From Photobacterium kagoshimensis (GTDB taxonomy: Bacteria; Pseudomonadota; Gammaproteobacteria; Enterobacterales; Vibrionaceae): DNA of 64,000 nucleotides. A program made the position numbers and the translations under genes. The stretch lies in NCBI RefSeq assembly GCF_050337045.1, contig NZ_JAKJSO010000015.1:124001-188000 (forward strand), in the 5' to 3' direction. Numbering within the stretch: the stretch's first letter is position 1; each line of letters begins with the position of its first letter. Below are positions 61,958-64,000 of the stretch, piece after piece. The notes under the pieces are model-generated. The model was not told the DNA's origin, searched no databases, and saw only the letters and a list, made by a program, of their open reading frames with translations.

Positions 61958-63276
61958 TGCGTAACTCCACCATTAACCTGTTCGAATACGACTGCATAAG
62001 CTGTGATGAGGCGGCAAAAACTCACGCGTGGGTGGTTCATATTCCCAAGGCTTGCTTTGAGTATCTTAAACGCCTGTGTTTAGGGGAAGGGGAAGAGCGC
62101 TTGCTGCTTTCCCTGCGCCGCTGTGATGGAATGGAAGTACTGCAGGTACAAAATTACGCAGGCGTCATTGTGACGCCTGACGGTACTCAAATTGAAGTTT
62201 TGCCCAAAGTCGGTAGGGCAGCGGATGATAGAGATCAAGGTATTGTGTGCGCAAGGAACTCGTTACTGACAATGCTCAGAGCTTTGCGTGGTTATCAGCA
62301 TATTCAAACGAGTACCGCGTCTATTAAAAGCGAGAAAATGCCATTGTTAGAGGTGTTTATCAGCCAGTTTCTGGGCTCGGTAAACACGCTGGTTAAGCGA
62401 GGCCTGCGCAGTGACTATTTTTCCCGGCAAGATAATCTGACTTATGCGAAAGGCAAGCTGCTGGTGGCAAAGCAGATTAGGCATAATTTGGTCAACAAAC
62501 ACAAGTTCTTTTGTGAATACGATGAATTTGTAAAAGATAGGCCCGCCAACCGTTTAGTACATGCAGCGCTTGCCAAGGTGAGTAAATACACCCGAAGTGC
62601 GGCTAATCAGAAGTTATTAGCTGAACTGGAATTTGTATTTGCAGATATTCCCAAAAGCCGAGACTCAAAACGGGATTTCAATAAGCTCAAGCTTGATAGA
62701 GGGATGGAGCACTACAAAACGCCTTTGAAATGGTGTGAACTGATTTTATCTGGCTTATCACCACAGTCGATGTCTGGTAAACACAGTGCGGTTTCGCTGT
62801 TATTCCCGATGGAACGGCTATTTGAAGATTACGTGGCCCATGTCCTAACCAAACAGTTAGCCCAAACACATCGGCATTTGCAGGTCACGGCTCAGGCGAA
62901 GGGCAAGCATTTAGCGGTCTACCAAGGGAAGGGGCATTTTGCGCTTCGTCCAGATTTGCTGATCAAACACGGTGAGCAGAACCTCTGCGTGCTAGATACC
63001 AAATGGAAGATGCTGGATAGCGAGGTGTATAATCAAAACATCGCTCAAGGCGACGTGTATCAGATGTTCGCTTATGCCAAAAAGTATCTAAACAGTGGTG
63101 TCGGTAAAGACGTGATTTTGATATATCCACAACAAGCGAATTTCATGACACCATTAGAATCTTGTTTTGATTTAGATGACGGCCATCGTTTGTGGGTTGT
63201 CCCCTTTGTTATTGCTTCAAACAATGACAGTCGCCTGTTGCTTCCTGATGAGTGCAAGCCTTGGCTGCATGAATAG
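61957..63276 (+). CDS. mcrC: McrC-like nuclease subunit
   Basis: This 439-residue partner of McrB has an N-terminal region that binds the AAA+ ring and a C-terminal PD-(D/E)xK nuclease. Catalytic residues are seen in LRPDLLIKH (Asp) and VLDTKWK (Asp and Lys) near residues 329-351. In McrBC this subunit stimulates nucleotide hydrolysis and cuts the DNA. It starts inside the mcrB stop. A hairpin (63304-63326) lies between it and the convergent gene. Confidence 0.9.
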   Translation: MRNSTINLFEYDCISCDEAAKTHAWVVHIPKACFEYLKRLCLGEGEERLLLSLRRCDGMEVLQVQNYAGVIVTPDGTQIEVLPKVGRAADDRDQGIVCARNSLLTMLRALRGYQHIQTSTASIKSEKMPLLEVFISQFLGSVNTLVKRGLRSDYFSRQDNLTYAKGKLLVAKQIRHNLVNKHKFFCEYDEFVKDRPANRLVHAALAKVSKYTRSAANQKLLAELEFVFADIPKSRDSKRDFNKLKLDRGMEHYKTPLKWCELILSGLSPQSMSGKHSAVSLLFPMERLFEDYVAHVLTKQLAQTHRHLQVTAQAKGKHLAVYQGKGHFALRPDLLIKHGEQNLCVLDTKWKMLDSEVYNQNIAQGDVYQMFAYAKKYLNSGVGKDVILIYPQQANFMTPLESCFDLDDGHRLWVVPFVIASNNDSRLLLPDECKPWLHE

Positions 63277-63303
63277 ACTATATGCAATAGCCCTTATAAT
63301 GAA

Positions 63304-63326
63304 CAGCCCACTCGATTGGTGGGCTG
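63304..63326. terminator. Hairpin between mcrC and convergent gene
   Basis: CAGCCCAC and GTGGGCTG form an 8-bp GC-rich stem with a 7-base loop between two converging genes. There is no T run, so termination is plausible but unproven. Confidence 0.45.
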
Positions 63327-63332
63327 GGTCCG

Positions 63333-64000
63333 CTAAAATAGGCGCTGTTGCCCTTTGCTAGTTTGGCTATGAGTATCTGTAAATTGGTAGCGATTGAACT
63401 CTTCTAAATACTCATCAAACTCGAAGTCATCTTCTTTGATAGCAGCCGTGAAGTCACTTATCCAATTACCGCAGGTGGTTTGATACGAGTGAGTATGATT
63501 TTCTCGTAACATTCCTTTTGGACTGCTAGCGAGATCAGTTAATACATTTAACGCAGCATAACCATTCTGTCCTAGCTCATCAAAATAGCACTCTGTTAAA
63601 CGCTGCGTTTCTTTTTGAAAGGCCTGCCATACTTTCATTTTGCCTGTATCATCAGCCATTGGTTTCTTTTGCTTAAATACTTTGCAAGTGAGAGCCAGCA
63701 TTTTGTCTTTGGGGACATAATATTTTTTGATTTGCTTCAGCTGGCCGATGAACTGCGTTTGTAGCTTGGCTATATCGTCAAAATTCTCGATAAATTTAGA
63801 TCGTATCTCTGTAGCGCCGTGATTATGTGTAAAGCTGATCTCAACACTTTTGGAACCAAAAATAACGCCATTCATACAGATGTGGCGGCAAAAACCAATT
63901 TCGTAGCTGAGCTTTTTTGTTTTGTTATAGCTATTGGTTACGCGTAAAAATGGTGTCCAACTATCTTGGTTAAAACACTCAAAGTTAGAAGAGTCATGGA
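63333..64000 (-). CDS. Unrecognised protein, 5' end beyond window (DUF932-like at best)
   Basis: The frame stays open to the window edge: ECFNQDSWTPFLRVTNSYNK leads into CRHICMNGVIFGSK and then EISFTHNHG, so the gene starts to the right and the internal ATG at 63875 is not its start. At least 222 residues are present. The C-terminal half is helical and charged. The CxNGxxF...H pattern resembles DUF932 plasmid/phage-type proteins, but I cannot confirm that. Its place beside mcrBC suggests a further mobile or defence-linked gene. Confidence 0.6.
   Translation of the reverse strand, partial: HDSSNFECFNQDSWTPFLRVTNSYNKTKKLSYEIGFCRHICMNGVIFGSKSVEISFTHNHGATEIRSKFIENFDDIAKLQTQFIGQLKQIKKYYVPKDKMLALTCKVFKQKKPMADDTGKMKVWQAFQKETQRLTECYFDELGQNGYAALNVLTDLASSPKGMLRENHTHSYQTTCGNWISDFTAAIKEDDFEFDEYLEEFNRYQFTDTHSQTSKGQQRLF

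Noticed and set aside
63333..63875. Complete 180-residue gene at the right end
   Set aside because: The reading frame continues without a stop to the window edge with protein-like sequence, so the ATG at 63875 is internal.

Overview
The window looks like chromosome from a marine gammaproteobacterium of the Vibrionaceae (Vibrio or Photobacterium type). The reasons are moderate GC, E. coli-like hyf, yej and nag proteins, a DUF2986-type small basic protein, and many overlapping TAATG or TGATG gene junctions. No rRNA, tRNA, CRISPR array, integrase or intact insertion sequence was seen.

Region 1 (1-20990) is a nearly self-contained formate hydrogenlyase locus of the Hyf (hydrogenase-4, FHL-2) type. 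It holds the formate channel FocA (cut by the window edge), the nickel-insertion factors HypA and HypB (HypB with a very His-rich leader), and the operon hyfABCDEFGHIJ-hycI. It then has hydN-fdhF (formate dehydrogenase H, with an in-frame selenocysteine TGA and a SECIS hairpin), the sigma-54 activator FhlA, the sulfurtransferase FdhD and the nickel permease-like HupE. Formate enters through FocA and is oxidised by FdhF. Electrons pass through HydN, HyfA and HyfH to the NiFe site of HyfG/HyfI. Three antiporter-like membrane subunits (HyfB, D, F) make ion translocation plausible. Three -24/-12 promoters, each preceded by a shared TCGTCATTnnTG element, suggest one FhlA regulon.

Region 2 (21008-38007) is ordinary chromosome. 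It carries RodA- and DedA-family membrane proteins, a large Ig-like-domain lipoprotein, a 13-copy hexanucleotide repeat, a SPOUT RNA methyltransferase, the peptide transporter YejABEF, an aspartoacylase-like enzyme, a small basic protein, a dCMP deaminase-like enzyme and NagA.

Region 3 (38379-64000) is a defence island. It opens with a type II Zorya system (ZorA-ZorB-ZorE with HNH). Next come two further MotA-like/OmpA-like motor pairs, each followed by an EH-signature (ZorC-like) protein and with no ZorD helicase; these six genes overlap by one base at every junction and may be a two-motor Zorya variant. After that come a probable orphan immunity protein with the tail of a degraded muramidase, an HNH nuclease, a type I restriction-modification system (hsdR, hsdM, hsdS), and McrBC whose McrB carries an EVE-like insert. 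A further unrecognised gene runs off the right edge.
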